From Ophthalmolycus amberensis (taxonomy: Eukaryota > Chordata > Actinopteri > Perciformes > Zoarcidae), in contig JAFEUB010000898.1 in NCBI GenBank assembly GCA_024529925.1, forward strand, positions 1 to 64,000: 64,000 nucleotides of DNA. The letters run 5' to 3'. Positions 24,068 to 36,300 of this stretch are shown here, piece by piece. The first letter of the stretch is position 1. Each line of letters opens with the position of its first letter. Below the pieces are notes generated by a model, which was not told the DNA's origin, did not search any database, and was given only the letters and a program-made list of their open reading frames with translations. The position numbers and the translations under genes are program-made.

Positions 24068-25968
24068 TCATTTGACCGAATGGAACAGTTTGTGCGACAC
24101 CTACAGCGGACGAGAGGAAGTTAATTAATGCAGTAAACTTCTCCGTTCTATACACTGGGTCCCTGTAAGAGCTCGCATCCAGTTTAAGACTGGTGCTAGC
24201 CTACAGGGCAGTGAAAGGAACAGCTCCTTCCTATCGCTAGGTCAAGCCTGGTTTATGCTCTTAGATGATTGTTTAAAAAAGGAGATGCACTTATGACTTC
24301 TGGTGACTAGTAGTTCTCTTGAATACCTATGTTGAATACACTTATTGTAAGTCGATTTGGATAAAAGCGTCTGCTAAATGACTAATGTAATCCCAAGTCA
24401 TTTTGCAAACAAAAAAACATTTTAACATCACCAAGTTGCTGCTTGTGACATGCAGGACATACTTGCAAATGTTTGGTAAAAACATTATTTATTTGATAGT
24501 TATCCCAAAATCTGTAAAAATTCATCTTGACAATAAAAACCTATGTCAAACTGGAGGGGTGGTGTGGAGCATATTTTTAAGTTAAGTGTGTCATGAGTGA
24601 ACTGAATTATTTGCAAACCACATTTCTCAACTGAACTTATCTTGAAGACTATTACTACTCATATTCTATTTGAAAATGAATAACAAATGCATAGACATGA
24701 AGCGTGACTCCTTCGGTGGTGTGTTCTTCCTCTTTCTGCTTGATACAACTGGCAAATGTCAACACTTACGCAGTGGTCGCGGGCATGCAGGAAGTCAAAC
24801 AGCTCCTCGGTACAATCCTCCGCTGTCGAAGACCGGGAGCCAACTCTGGTCTCACAATGATCCAGACGCTCCCGAGTGTGAACACAGTGCTCTGTGTCTT
24901 CACACTTCTGTCGTATCGTTTCAAGGGGATCCTGAAACATACAGTGCAGCATTCAGAGCACGTATCTTGTGGCGTGTCCGTGAAAAAGGGGGCGACGCAT
25001 TCAGTAGATTCAGCACCGCACTCACTTGTCCCGTCGGTATCAACCAGGATAAACTAAATAGGTTGTAATCATCTAAGCAGCAGCACCATCACAAACTACT
25101 AAAATGACCATGAAGTTGTACCTAATACAACTTGTTACTGAATGTATAAGTGTATGAAGGGGATTCACATTGTTCAATATATAAAACCGGTGCGATTCAG
25201 ACAAGTCTGGTACCAACCAGTAAAAAGGGGGTTCTGGTGGTACATTTTTAACATTCTTTTATGTGGAGAAAGAAAAATGTCTCATGTATTTATAGATACA
25301 TTTCCAGAGGGAGGGGGTGGCAAAGGAGAAGACCTGAAATGAGTCCTTGTCTTTTTATTACTGCTCACGCAATAACGTCTAAACACACCTTTGTGTTTCT
25401 CATGTTTGTCAGTTTAATACTGGTGTGTCTTCCGGCTTATTCAAAATAAATTCTCATTAAACTAAATTAAAAGGCGACCAGACTCGTGATCAAACGCGTG
25501 TTCTTACAACAATACAGAGACAGTTAACATATATTAATTCTGATGTGCGGATGAACATACCACCATGTCTTCCTCCTCTTCTTCTTCTTCTTCTTCCTCC
25601 TCCTGAAACAGACATAACCTTACATGACTCAATCAATCACACAATTAATTTCCAGTCGTCAGGCAGTTGTTTTGGGATGGATTACACATTTAACAATTGG
25701 CAAGACAACTTTACTAAATGACAAAGTAGAATGACATGTTGTATTCTGCTGCATGAATAAGCTTCAACATGTTTCTGAACGCCAATGGAAACATTGACGT
25801 TAGCTAAGGCTAAGCTGGTGATGATATAGCGTTAGCTTAGCCTTGTTGTGTTAGCTTGCTAGCTAAGATAACCAAACGTTACTGGCTTAGCAGAGTTATC
25901 TTAAATCTGTCGTAGCTACTAACATCCTCGGGCTCTCCATTCATTATCATCTTCTCCTCGAAAACCAT
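24068..25968 (-). CDS. uqcrh: UQCRH: hinge protein (subunit 6) of mitochondrial complex III
   Basis: Small acidic subunit of the cytochrome bc1 complex; it binds near cytochrome c1 on the intermembrane-space side and helps cytochrome c docking. Exons 5'-3': 25924-25968, 25561-25602, 24770-24931, 24068-24100, all with GT-AG borders and phase 0 joints, giving 93 residues. Exon 1 starts MVFEEKMIMNGEPED. Exon 2 is a run of eleven Glu then DMV. Exon 3 has the helical hairpin with conserved cysteines C39, C45, C55, C69 and C83 and the motif TEELFDFLHARDHC. The 11-codon last exon gives VSHKLFHSVK then stop. The length matches vertebrate orthologues (human 91). Intron 3 holds a LINE fragment. The gene shares its strand with FAAH and is divergent to CYP2 gene 1. 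Confidence 0.95.
24115..24390 (+). mobile_element. LINE 3' fragment in UQCRH intron 3
   Basis: Reads as degenerate LINE reverse-transcriptase end (SIHWVPVRARIQFKTGASLQ) followed by TTGGATAAAAGCGTCTGCTA, a 3' tail I recognise from many fish LINEs. Opposite in sense to UQCRH. Confidence 0.65.
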
Positions 25969-26769
25969 GATTGTTGGTGTTCTTGTCCTTCAATGGCCGT
26001 CTGTCAAATCTCGAGTGTTGGAGGTCACACGAGCACAGCGGTTAGCTACGAAGTTAGCGAGAAACTAGCCACACAGTTTCCGGTCATCGGACTTTCAAAA
26101 CAAACTTCACGCTCAACAACTTTGTTAAGGAAGTCCGGAGTTACGACATCCTACTGTATAACGTTTATAATAGCATTAGTTATAAGAACAAATACACTAA
26201 CATTTAGTCTGTCACTCACTCAGTAGCGTTTTTCACAACAAAATTTGCAAGTTTTATTTTTAATGAAGCATTTATTGTGTTTTATTTTGAAATTGGATGT
26301 GTAATTTCCCTCGGCAAAATTGATAAAGCTCTATACTACCATAATGTGTTGAGAAGTAGTTCTACACCAGCTAAATTAATTATCACACTAAAATCATTGG
26401 CGAGTTACGCCAATGATTTGTGGCAACAGTTTGCATCTATGCCTAACATGCTGGGCCAGACGGCTGTGAAAGCGAGTCATTAGCTACCTCATGTTTATTA
26501 GTACAATGTAGTTGTTCATGGTTATTTGAGTCCCCTGTTTTGTCAAATGTAATGTGAAGCCCTTGTTTTTTTATTGCACTACTTTGTGGAGTTATTAATG
26601 TACATGGGTGATGGGACAGATTCTACAGTTCCCTCTAATAATAATTCCAGTGGACCATGGACCCAGTATCAGTTTAACTCAACAGTTGTTTAGTGTAAAT
26701 TTTAAATGATACTAACACATGTTAACACCAAGTGTTACCTGATCACCGGTGCAGTGTTGACCAGTTATT
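25969..26769. other. Divergent intergenic region, UQCRH to CYP2 gene 1
   Basis: About 1.16 kb separate the two divergent start codons. This half shows no recognisable gene; short open frames at 25993-26226 and 26277-26483 have no family features. A UQCRH promoter is expected just right of 25968, but I cannot point to a specific motif. Confidence 0.4.
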
Positions 26770-27051
26770 CTATGAACACAATAAACATTAAGTTTTGGCA
26801 TCTCATCATTTTAATTTTGGCTGCCTCTTTGTTTTATATACGATGAGATTACACTTTACCTTCGTCACATACAAATTATATTACAGACACTGCAAAATCA
26901 GAGCAATTGTTAAGGTCACTGATTAACAGTGTTTACAAGCCTTTACTAAGTATTGAGAGGGCAGAGTCCAGTGCAACCATTAGGCTTTTGGTATGTTGCC
27001 ATGAGATATGGAGAGAGATACTGTAGGTTATATGACTGGCTCTTGGTAACA

Positions 27052-27128
27052 CACCAGTCTTTTATGTGACAAGAAAGGCAAGGAAAACATATACTTTATT
27101 TAGACAGGCTTGAGTCCTTGATTACAGA
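27052..27128 (+). promoter_or_regulatory. Conserved proximal 5' region of CYP2 gene 1
   Basis: About 75 bases up to the ATG are almost identical in front of CYP2 genes 1, 2 and 3 (CTTTTATGTGACAAG, then CTTTATTTAGACAGGCTTGA, then GAGTCCTTGATTACAG). Genes 1 and 3 share similarity further upstream, to about 26770 and 44310; in gene 2 it fades sooner. Promoter/5' UTR role is inferred from position; no clear TATA box. Confidence 0.5.
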
Positions 27129-30100
27129 ATGGATTCAATCTTTTCTGTACTTGGATCCTATGTTAACTGGGATGTCAAAGGTCTGCTGCTCTTCACTGTA
27201 GTCTTCATCCTCACTGCAGATTATATTAAGAACCGTCGGCCAGGCAGCTTCCCTCCAGGGCCCCGGGCATTTCCTATCGTGGGCAACATATTCACTGTGG
27301 ATTACAAAAGGACCCATGAGAGTCTGACACAGGTAACAGATGTAAAAAAATAGACTTTTAAGAATGTTACAGGTTTTCCTAATGTGACTGTTTGTGTTAT
27401 CTGCCATATCTCAGTTAGCTGGGAGATATGGAGATGTGTACAGCCTTCGGATGGGCCAGGCATGGATGGTGGTGTTAAACGGGTACGAGGTTCTGAAAGA
27501 AGCTCTGGTTAATCAGGGAGACAGCCTGGCAGACCGCCCAGAGCTCCCTCTGCTGCAGGACATATCCCATGGAGGAGGTGAGCATACTTGTTTTTCCCCC
27601 CAATCAGCGTTATATTTTTCATACTTTCCAAAAAAAATGTTTTTACCCTTTTTATGAGTATGTTGTATTTTAATATTCATGCACTATAGAGAATAAAACG
27701 TATCTTTCATGCGTGCTACTTGTCATCAACATCTCCTCCGGTTTGATTGTTGTGTAGAATTAGTTAGAAAACAGATTAACTTCTCTGTTGCTGTACTTCA
27801 AAGATAAAACAAATGATTATATTGCAGTTTTTTTTTTAGCAGTTACAAACATAAAAACCAACTCCCAAATATTTTTACCATTCATAATAAAATAACAGCA
27901 CTGTAAAAATAAAGAATTAAAAGTGCATCGAAAGCTAAATTCGACCAATAAAAGTTTGGTATTACATGGACTGTTAATATCAAATATTTAATGTGTAAAA
28001 GAATATTCATTCATTTTCCTGATTTCTATCTAATTAATTTTAATTCCTTTTTGTCCACTATCAGGTGTAATTTTCAGTAATGGGAATACATGGAAGCAGC
28101 AGAGACGTTTTGCACTTTCAACCCTCAGACATTTTGGATTTGGCAAGAAGTCACTTGAACCCATCATCTTGGATGAATTTACATATTGTGCAAAAGACTT
28201 CAATAGCCACAAAGGTAAATAGTAAATGCACAGCAACACATTAAGAGTAATACACAACAACAAATACACAATTTAAATCAGATTTTCTCTTTAATTGTGG
28301 AGGTAAGCCCTTCGATCCACACCTTGTCATCAACAACGCTGTCTCCAACATCATCTGCTCCCTGGTTTTTGGGCATCGCTTTGAATATGGTGATGAGAAG
28401 TTCATGAAACTGATAAAGTGGTTCGGCAAAGGTCTCGAAATCGAAGGCTCCATTTGGGCACAGGTACAGCATTTTACAATCTGGAATCTTAATGCTGTTT
28501 GACTTTGTTCTGAAATACATTTCTCATTATATATCTGAAAGTTTATCAATCATGCTTGGCTCTATTTATGCAGAGGTATGCAATATGTTGTGCACACACA
28601 CAGCTCAAGGTGGAATAAATGGATTTTAATATGTGGTTTTGGTTGTAATAGTAAATTTTTCTCTGAAATGCCTTTTTAATCGCTATTGTTCCAATCTGCT
28701 CTACTCTGCAGCTTTACAACTCCTTCCCTCTGCTGATGAGACGTTTGCCAGGGCCTCATCAGACAGTCCAGCACATCTGGGACAATGTGAAGGACTTCAT
28801 AAGGGTAGAGCTTAAGGAGCACAAACAGAACTGGGATCCCTCCGACGAAAGAGACTATATCGACTGCTACCTGAAGGAGATTCAGATGGTGATTGGCACT
28901 AGACGTTGCTTTGTTTTTCTTATTCTGTGTTCCTCATGAAGTTCCTGTGAACATCATAACTGCTTGTTTTGCATCTACATCAGAACTATCAGCTGTTCAT
29001 GTTCCGACCCGTTTAATTGTGGCATCACTCCTGGCTGCTGTGTGTTGATGTTCAAAGATCTGCTAAGCACTTTTGCCATGGCCTCTGCCTATCTCTAATG
29101 GCCTTATCTCCAACAGTATTCACTCCTTTTAATCTAATGAGATGGAGATGTTACCTGGTCACTACCTTTTTTTACTGTTATTTATGGGGGCTACACGCCC
29201 GCTGCCCAAAGGGTGACGACCAGAAACATCGTGTCAGTGTTGTTCGTGATGATTGAGAGGTATTACTTTATGGGTCCACATTGTTTTTTGGGAAATTTCA
29301 GCATGATGTACCTTTAAGTAACCATCATCAATTATTATAACCCCAGCTGTGATAGCTGTAACATGCACTTGTTCCAAATTATTTTGCAACACATTTTAAT
29401 ACATGTATTTGTATGTATTCTCAGAGTAAGGGGCAGGCTGACAGTACATTTGATGAGGAAAACCTGGTCTTATCTGTCTGGGATCTGTTCTTGGCTGGAA
29501 CTGAGACCACTTCCACCACCCTGCGCTGGGCTTTCCTCTACATGGTAAAGCACCCCGAGATCCAGGGTAAGAGCACCGACCAAATCACTGAAGCTCTTTG
29601 TTCCCACTCGATGCTGTGCAAATGGGTGATACGTAAACATATTTTGTATAAGTGAAAATTAGGCACATTATGTGACTACTTTTATTCCCAAGGTTACAAT
29701 TAATGTGCAATCACTTGAGACCTTCACATTTATGACTAATTCTGTGCAACGAACATCTTTCTGTAAAACATACAGTGCAGCCTCTATTGACTGGTGCAAG
29801 TTTGCAAACCAACAGGAACATGAATTATTCTATTCACTAATGTGGCAGTGCTGCACTGTGCTTTGTCTCTCCATGAGCATTCTGCTGCCTGTTGATGAAA
29901 TACTGTTACGACTTCTGTCTGTTTCCCCCGTCTCACAGCAAAGGTCCAGGCCGAGATAGACGGAGTGATTGGACAGTCCAGACAGCCGTCCATGGAAGAT
30001 CGTATCAACCTGCCCTACACGGACGCTGTCATACACGAGGTCCAGAGGATGGGCAACATAGTTCCTCTCAGTCTGCCTCATGCTACCAACAGGGACATAC

Positions 30101-31146
30101 AGCTGGGAGGCTACACAATCCCAAAGGTCAGTTCTCATATACAGTTTTTATGTCACATACAAGACCGTGTTGCATCTTTATGAGTTGCTTTTACAATTCC
30201 AATCACCAGGGAGTTACAATAATCCCCAATCTGACCTCGGTGCTGTTTGACAAGAATGAGTGGGAGACGCCCGACACCTTTAACCCAGGACACTTTCTGA
30301 ACGAGGAGGGCAAGTTTGTGAAGCCAGCTGCTTTCATCCCCTTTTCTGCTGGTGAGGAACAACACAACCACTTGTATTATTAGTGTCTTTACGTGTTTAT
30401 ATTGGAGCTTGTAGCCTGTCCTAGCATACACTGGCCCTACGGGGATCCTCACATAATGATAGGTGATCGGCCCAGGGGCAAACTCTCATGATCAGGCAGA
30501 GGACACAGACAAGAGGGAGGCCTGGGATCATAACTAATTTCTCTATGAATTTTAACTCCGTTTCAATTTGAGATTTTGTTATTTTAGGCTGCCTTGAAAC
30601 ATCTGGCCGGGGACAGCAGATGGCAATTAGCCTCTCTGGCTAACTCTGGCTCACTTACAGTGTAACTGTTGATTAGTGTGCATTGTCCCTGGAAAAATAA
30701 AAAAATAAAAAATAAATAACCACGTCCTTCTTGTGGTCGATGTCAGTCACTGATCCATACTTCCATACCAGTAATAATTTAATTTTTTATTGAAGGCGGC
30801 AGACATCAGGACCACATTTCTAATGGTTACCAGAACAGATAACAGTTCTACTCCCTATAAAAGCCCTCTGAGAATGACTGCTATTGTTGTCTTATATTAG
30901 TTTCACCTCTGGTCCAAAACCGCGTCTCAAAGAAATGTCCAGTTTGTTTCAGTTTGTTTTCCTGTCACAGGTAAGCGGTTGTGTCTCGGGGAGAGCCTGG
31001 CCAAGATGGAGCTTTTCCTCTTCTTCACCTCCTTCATGCAGCACTTCACCTTCTCAATGCCTGCTGGGGTGAAACCTGTGATGGACTTTCACTTTGGCGT
31101 CACTCTGTCACCACTTCTATATGAAGTCTGTGTAACGTCCCGCTGA
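27129..31146 (+). CDS. Cytochrome P450 family 2 (CYP2J/CYP2N-like), gene 1
   Basis: ER-membrane haem-thiolate monooxygenase; relatives oxidise arachidonic acid and xenobiotics using P450 reductase. Exons: 27129-27332, 27415-27577, 28065-28214, 28303-28463, 28712-28888, 29425-29566, 29939-30126, 30210-30351, 30971-31146. The lengths 163/150/161/177/142/188/142 are the canonical CYP2 pattern. The 500-residue frame is open. N-terminal anchor about residues 5-33, then the proline hinge (RRPGSFPPGP). I-helix AGTETT 309-314, K-helix E366-R369, haem motif FSAGKRLCLG with Cys447. One codon is missing after DYI in exon 1 compared with genes 2 and 3. Intron 8 carries a LINE 3' tail. Exact subfamily (CYP2N, 2P or 2AD) cannot be fixed without a tree. 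Confidence 0.94.
30541..30718 (+). mobile_element. LINE 3' tail in intron 8 of CYP2 gene 1
   Basis: Matches 852-1022 almost base for base (shared TTGTTATTTTAGGCTGCCTT) and ends in an AAATAAA-rich tail. A heavily 5'-truncated copy of the LINE family at 1-1050. Confidence 0.85.
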
Positions 31147-31370
31147 GTGTGGCTCTAAAATGAAAAACAATTTAAAAAGCAGATTTTCTGTGCTCAGCAC
31201 GTATGATCACTGTGATAAGGTTAATGCATATATCAAACTGGTATTTGGCTTCAAAATAGATCAGTGGTTTTTAGGCTAGTTTAGCATTGCCTGGCTCAAC
31301 TGTTTAATATTTTTGTAAATCACTTTTTATTTACAAATGTGACATCAGTCACTTTCTGTTGCTTTCTTTC

Positions 31371-31376
31371 ATTAAA
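31371..31376 (+). terminator. Probable poly(A) signal of CYP2 gene 1 (ATTAAA)
   Basis: First common poly(A) hexamer after the stop codon, 225 bases downstream. Confidence 0.45.
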
Positions 31377-32164
31377 GTCTAAATTGTGTGATACATCTAA
31401 AAAATGTGTTCAATTTTGGATTCCCAACATATGACCAAGACTCCAAGAGGATATGAATTTTGAATAATGCAGTATCTGGAAACCCAAATCTCGGTCCACA
31501 GTCAGTGCTATCTCAGTCAACCTCAGGACATTTAAGGCAACTGCAGTCGAATGTAAACCAAAGTCATACATCACAGACAATACACACACACGCACACAAC
31601 ACAACACAACACTGACTAGACTACAAAGTAGGTTTGACCTTAGGATGTCAATTTCCAATGCCTTACCTGTGGTAAGTTCCAGCAGAACAGCTGCCGATAT
31701 AGATGTATAAAGTTTAAAGGAACAGTGTGTAAGTTTTAGTGCCATCTAGTGGAAGTGGCAGGTTGCAATCAACTAAATACCCCTCAGCTCAGCCCCTCCC
31801 TCTCCAAGCGTTTTGGAGAACAACGGTGGCCTACAGGTACGGACAGGCATCTTTAGAATTTTAGTAGGCCTACTACTAGGAGTTACTCTTATCAGTACTC
31901 TGTTCTTCTACGTGACTAAATAATTGTTTTTTGAAAGATATATAAAATTCTAGAAACAAATAAATTCAGAACAGAGTTAGAAGTTATTTTTAGTCCAACA
32001 GGGCAGAGCAAATGATATTAAATGACATCAAAACATTACAAAGTACTAATAAAAAAGCGCCATTAACGTTGGGGTTTATCAATACTACGATCTTTAATTA
32101 TTTAGCACCGAAGCCGGTTTAATACAGGGTTGCTAAACCTAGAACACTATGTAAAACGCGAATG
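31377..32164. other. Intergenic sequence between CYP2 genes 1 and 2
   Basis: The first part resembles the 3' flank of gene 2 (GGATTCCCAACA, then AAGAGGATATG, compare 37480-37515). About 31715-31850 resembles a fish interspersed repeat starting AAAGGAACAGTGTGTAA. No gene seen. Confidence 0.4.
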
Positions 32165-32946
32165 GCCATTGTCAAATCGTGGAGTGTTTGAGGGCTCTCT
32201 GGTAGACATTTGAGCCCTTTATGAACCCTTCCCATAAGTCACCATTAGATGCAGACTTTGCCGAAGGGAATTACCCACAAATCATTGCAACGTGACGTTA
32301 AACACGGGGTAACCAGTGGACGCATGGTCACGTAAAAAAAGATAAACAAAGAGGACGGCTCAAGTGTGTTCAGCCTGTAGTATTACATTTACTCAGAAAC
32401 ATTAAGAGTTAAATATGGAACAAAATAAACATGAAATCAGAGGATATTTATTTATTTATTCATTCATCAAATATTTGATTTTGTCAATGAAGCTGTTTTG
32501 ACAAAAACGAGTAAATAGATTATATGAAGTTACCTCTCATCTTGTGAGGAAAGAGTCAGGAAGACTTTCAAATAGGGAGTACAAAGTACAAAATAAATAC
32601 CTACAATTATACATCATATTTCTTGTCATTTTCATGGTAACATTATATGTTTTAGCAAAGTGCTGTGTCATTCGTATTTACACCATTTCAAGCCCTCACA
32701 GTCTCTCACACTCAACCACTTACCAGGTGACGTCAGTAAGTCCTTGAGGGTTCAGGGTTTGAGGCTTTAGGGGGGACATTGGGATTGGGCCCATGCTTCC
32801 ACTGGTTACCCCGTGTCACATTGCAATGATTTGTGGGTAATTCCCTTCGGCAAAGTCTGCATCGAATGCTGATTTACAGAAAGGGTTCATAAAGGGTTCA
32901 AAGTGTCTGGCAGAGAGCCCTCAAACACTCGACGATTTGACAGTGG
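32165..32946. repeat. Long inverted repeat (about 150-base arms, 480-base loop)
   Basis: Arm 1 (32165-32320) and arm 2 (32798-32946) are reverse complements with few differences; both contain the motif TTGTGGGTAATTCCCTTCGG or its complement. The sequence right of arm 2 continues as repeat-like DNA with no partner on the left, so the structure is asymmetric. Probably a transposon with long terminal inverted repeats or a head-to-head pair of MITEs; no transposase seen. Confidence 0.7.
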
Positions 32947-33227
32947 GACAGCCCTAAACCCTCAGGGACTTTGCGGGAGCGGCCTCAAAGTCCTTGAGTC
33001 CGTAAGGGTGGAGATTGGGATTGGAACATGTACTTGCCAGTGAGAGAGGCAGAGGGCGGAGTTTAAATCGAGTGGGAAAGCTTAGCTGGCGACATTACTA
33101 GGCCGAAAGTCTAATATAAAGAGGGCAGAGGCCAGTGCAAGCAGTAGGAAGTTGTGCTGCTAAGAGCCAATATCATCAAGCTCCCCACTCATAGGAGAGA
33201 GAAGTCACTTTTTTTTTTTTACCAACA

Positions 33228-33302
33228 CCAGCCTTTTATGTGACAAGAGAAGCAAGGAAAACACAGGCTTTATTTAGACAGGCTTGAGTCCTTGATTACA
33301 GA
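33228..33302 (+). promoter_or_regulatory. Conserved proximal 5' region of CYP2 gene 2
   Basis: Copy of the block before gene 1. A poly-T run at 33210-33220 marks where close similarity to the other two upstream regions begins to fail. Confidence 0.45.
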
Positions 33303-36300
33303 ATGGATTCAATCTTTTCTGTACTTGGATCCTATGTTAACTGGGATGTCAAAGGTCTGCTGCTCTTCACTGTAGTCTTCATCCTCACTGCAGATTATAT
33401 TCATAAGAACCGTCGGCCAGGCAGCTTCCCTCCAGGGCCCCGGGCATTTCCTATCGTGGGCAACATATTCAATGTGAATTACAAAAGGACCCATGAGAGT
33501 CTGACACAGGTAACAGATGTCAAAAGAATAGACCGTTAAAAATGTTACAGGTTTCCTAATGGGACTGTTTGTGTTATCTGTCATGTTAAGCATCGTGCTC
33601 TTCCTCCTCTCACAGTTAGCTGGGAGATATGGAGACGTGTACAGCCTTCGATTTGGTCAGAAATGGATGGTGGTGTTAAACGGGTTCGAGGTTCTGAAAG
33701 AAGCTCTGGTTAATCAGGGAGACAGCCTGGCAGACCGCCCAGAGCTCCCGCTGGTGGAGGACATAACTCATGGACGAGGTGAGCAGACCTAACACACACA
33801 CACACACACACACCGATGCAAAGCCTTTGTATCTGACTGCTATTTGACTCTTGTCATACTCGTAGAGGAAAGCACAGTTTGTTGTACGTCGTATAACAAA
33901 CTATGTAGTATGTCGGGATTTTAAAGTACATGACTGTGTAACCTTGTTTTGTGACAGAGTGGATACAAGTTATTTGGAATAAAAGTTATTGATAAACGCA
34001 TTTGTTACATAACGATTGAACAAAAGATAGAGGTGTTTTTGCTCCTGGGAATCTCAGTTTTGTTGACCCTTCAGCATCATTCTTGCTTCTTCTGATCAAC
34101 ATCTCCTGTGTGGTTGTCACAGAATTCATGAGAAACCTATTAGCTTTCCTGTTGGTGTGCTTCACACGTAACAAATGTATTTTTACATAGCTGTTTTTTA
34201 GCACTTATATATTAATATTATTATTATTTTTCACTCATTTTTATTATTTAATATTTGTGGAAAGGAATATTCCTGTATTTTCCTGGCTTCTATCTAATTA
34301 ATTTGAATTCCTTTTTGTCCACTATCAGGTGTCATTTTCAGTAATGGGAATATATGGAAGCAGCAGAGGCGTTTTGCACTTTCAACCCTCAAATATTTTG
34401 GATTTGGCAAGAAGTCACTTGAACCCATCATCTTGGATGAATTTACATATTGTGCAAAAGACTTCAATAGCCATAAAGGTAAATAGTAAATGCACAGCAA
34501 CACATTACGAGTAATACACAATAACAAATACACAATTTAAATGACATTTTCTGTTTAATTGTGGAGGCAAGCCCTTCAATCCACACCTTGTCATCAACAA
34601 CGCTGTCTCCAACATCATCTGCTCCCTGGTTTTTGGGCATCGCTTTGAATATGGTGATGAGAAGTTCATGAAACTGATGAAGTGGTTTGGCGAATCTCTC
34701 GAAATCGAAGCCTCCATTTGGGCACAGGTACAAGCATTTTACAGCTGTTGATGAAATCTTAATGCTGTATATACCTTCCCCTTTGTGAATCAGTTAATCA
34801 TTCATGCTAGTAGTTGTAATATGTGGTGCATATATAGTAAGGTATAAGAAAAAGCCGATTTGTAAACGGGATTTCAATATTTGCTGTTGATTGTTATAGA
34901 AAAAATGTGATTTCAATATGCTATTGTTCCAATCTCTGCAGCTTTACAACTCCTTCCCTCTGCTGATGAGACGTTTGCCAGGGCCTCATCAGACAGTCCA
35001 CCGCATCTGGAACAGTGTACAGGACTTCATAAGGGTAGAGCTTAAGGAGCACAAACAGAACTGGGATCCCTCCGACAAAAGAGACTATATCGACTGCTAC
35101 CTGAAGGAGATTCAGATGGTGATTGGCAGTAGACGTTGCTTTGTTTTTCTTATTCTGTGTTTCTCATGAAGTTCCTGTGAACATCATATCTGCTTGTTTT
35201 GCATCTACATCAGAACTTTCCGCTGTTAATGTGTTGTACTGACAACGTTTAATTGTGGCATCACTCCTGTCTGCTATGTGTTGAAATCCCTATATAGTAT
35301 CCCTATATAGTATGAAACCAGGGTAAGAGCACCGACCAAATCACCGAAGCTCTTTGTTCCCACTCGATACCGTGCAAATGGTTAACACATTTATTGGTGG
35401 TCATTTTGTAAGTGTAGATTAGATGCATAATGTCACAACTTTTATTTCCAACGTGACAAAGACCTAATAAGCCCTTTTGCCATGGCCTCTGCCTTACATG
35501 TTTTATCTCCAACAGCATTCACTTCTTTTAATCAAACAAAGCCAAGCCTTTTTCAAGATGCAAAGTCCAGTACACGTTAATAGCTTTCAGTTTACCATAA
35601 TAAAATACTGTAACCCTGGCTGCAAAAGTTCTGACAACAACATAGTTATTCAAAATAATTGAACAGTATGTTTTAACACATCTATTTGTATATACTCTCA
35701 GAGTAAGGGGCAGGCTGACGACACTTTTGATGAGGAAAACCTGGTTGCGTGTGTCATGGATCTGTTTGTGGCTGGATCTGAGACCACTTCCACCACCCTG
35801 CGCTGGGCTTTCCTCTTCATGGTAAAGTACCCAGAGATCCAGGGTAAGAGCACCGACCAAATCACTGAAGCTCTTTGTTCCCACTCGATACCGTGCAAAT
35901 GGTTAACACATTTATTGGTGGTCATTTTGTAAGTGTAGAAATTAGATGCATCATGTCACGACTTTTATTTCCAAGGTGACAAATAGGGTGAAATCACCAG
36001 TGCCCTACACATTCATGTCTAATTCTGTGCAACAAACAACAGGAACACAAATCTATTCACTAATGTGGTGTCGCTTCATCTTTCCATGAGTTTGCAGCCT
36101 GTTGATAAAACATTTACGATTATTAAATACTGTAACTTTTTTTCTTTTCCCCTCCTGTTTCACAGCAAAGGTCCAGGCCGAGATAGACGGAGTGATTGGA
36201 CAGTCCAGACAGCCGTCCATGGAAGATCGTATCAACCTGCCTTACACGGACGCTGTCATACACGAGGTCCAGAGGATGGGCAACATAGTTCCTCTCAGTC

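Noticed and set aside
24659..24769. Continuation of UQCRH exon 3 as an extended open frame past the donor
   Set aside because: A consensus donor follows the conserved cysteine, and a proper last exon (VSHKLFHSVK then stop) is found at 24068-24100.
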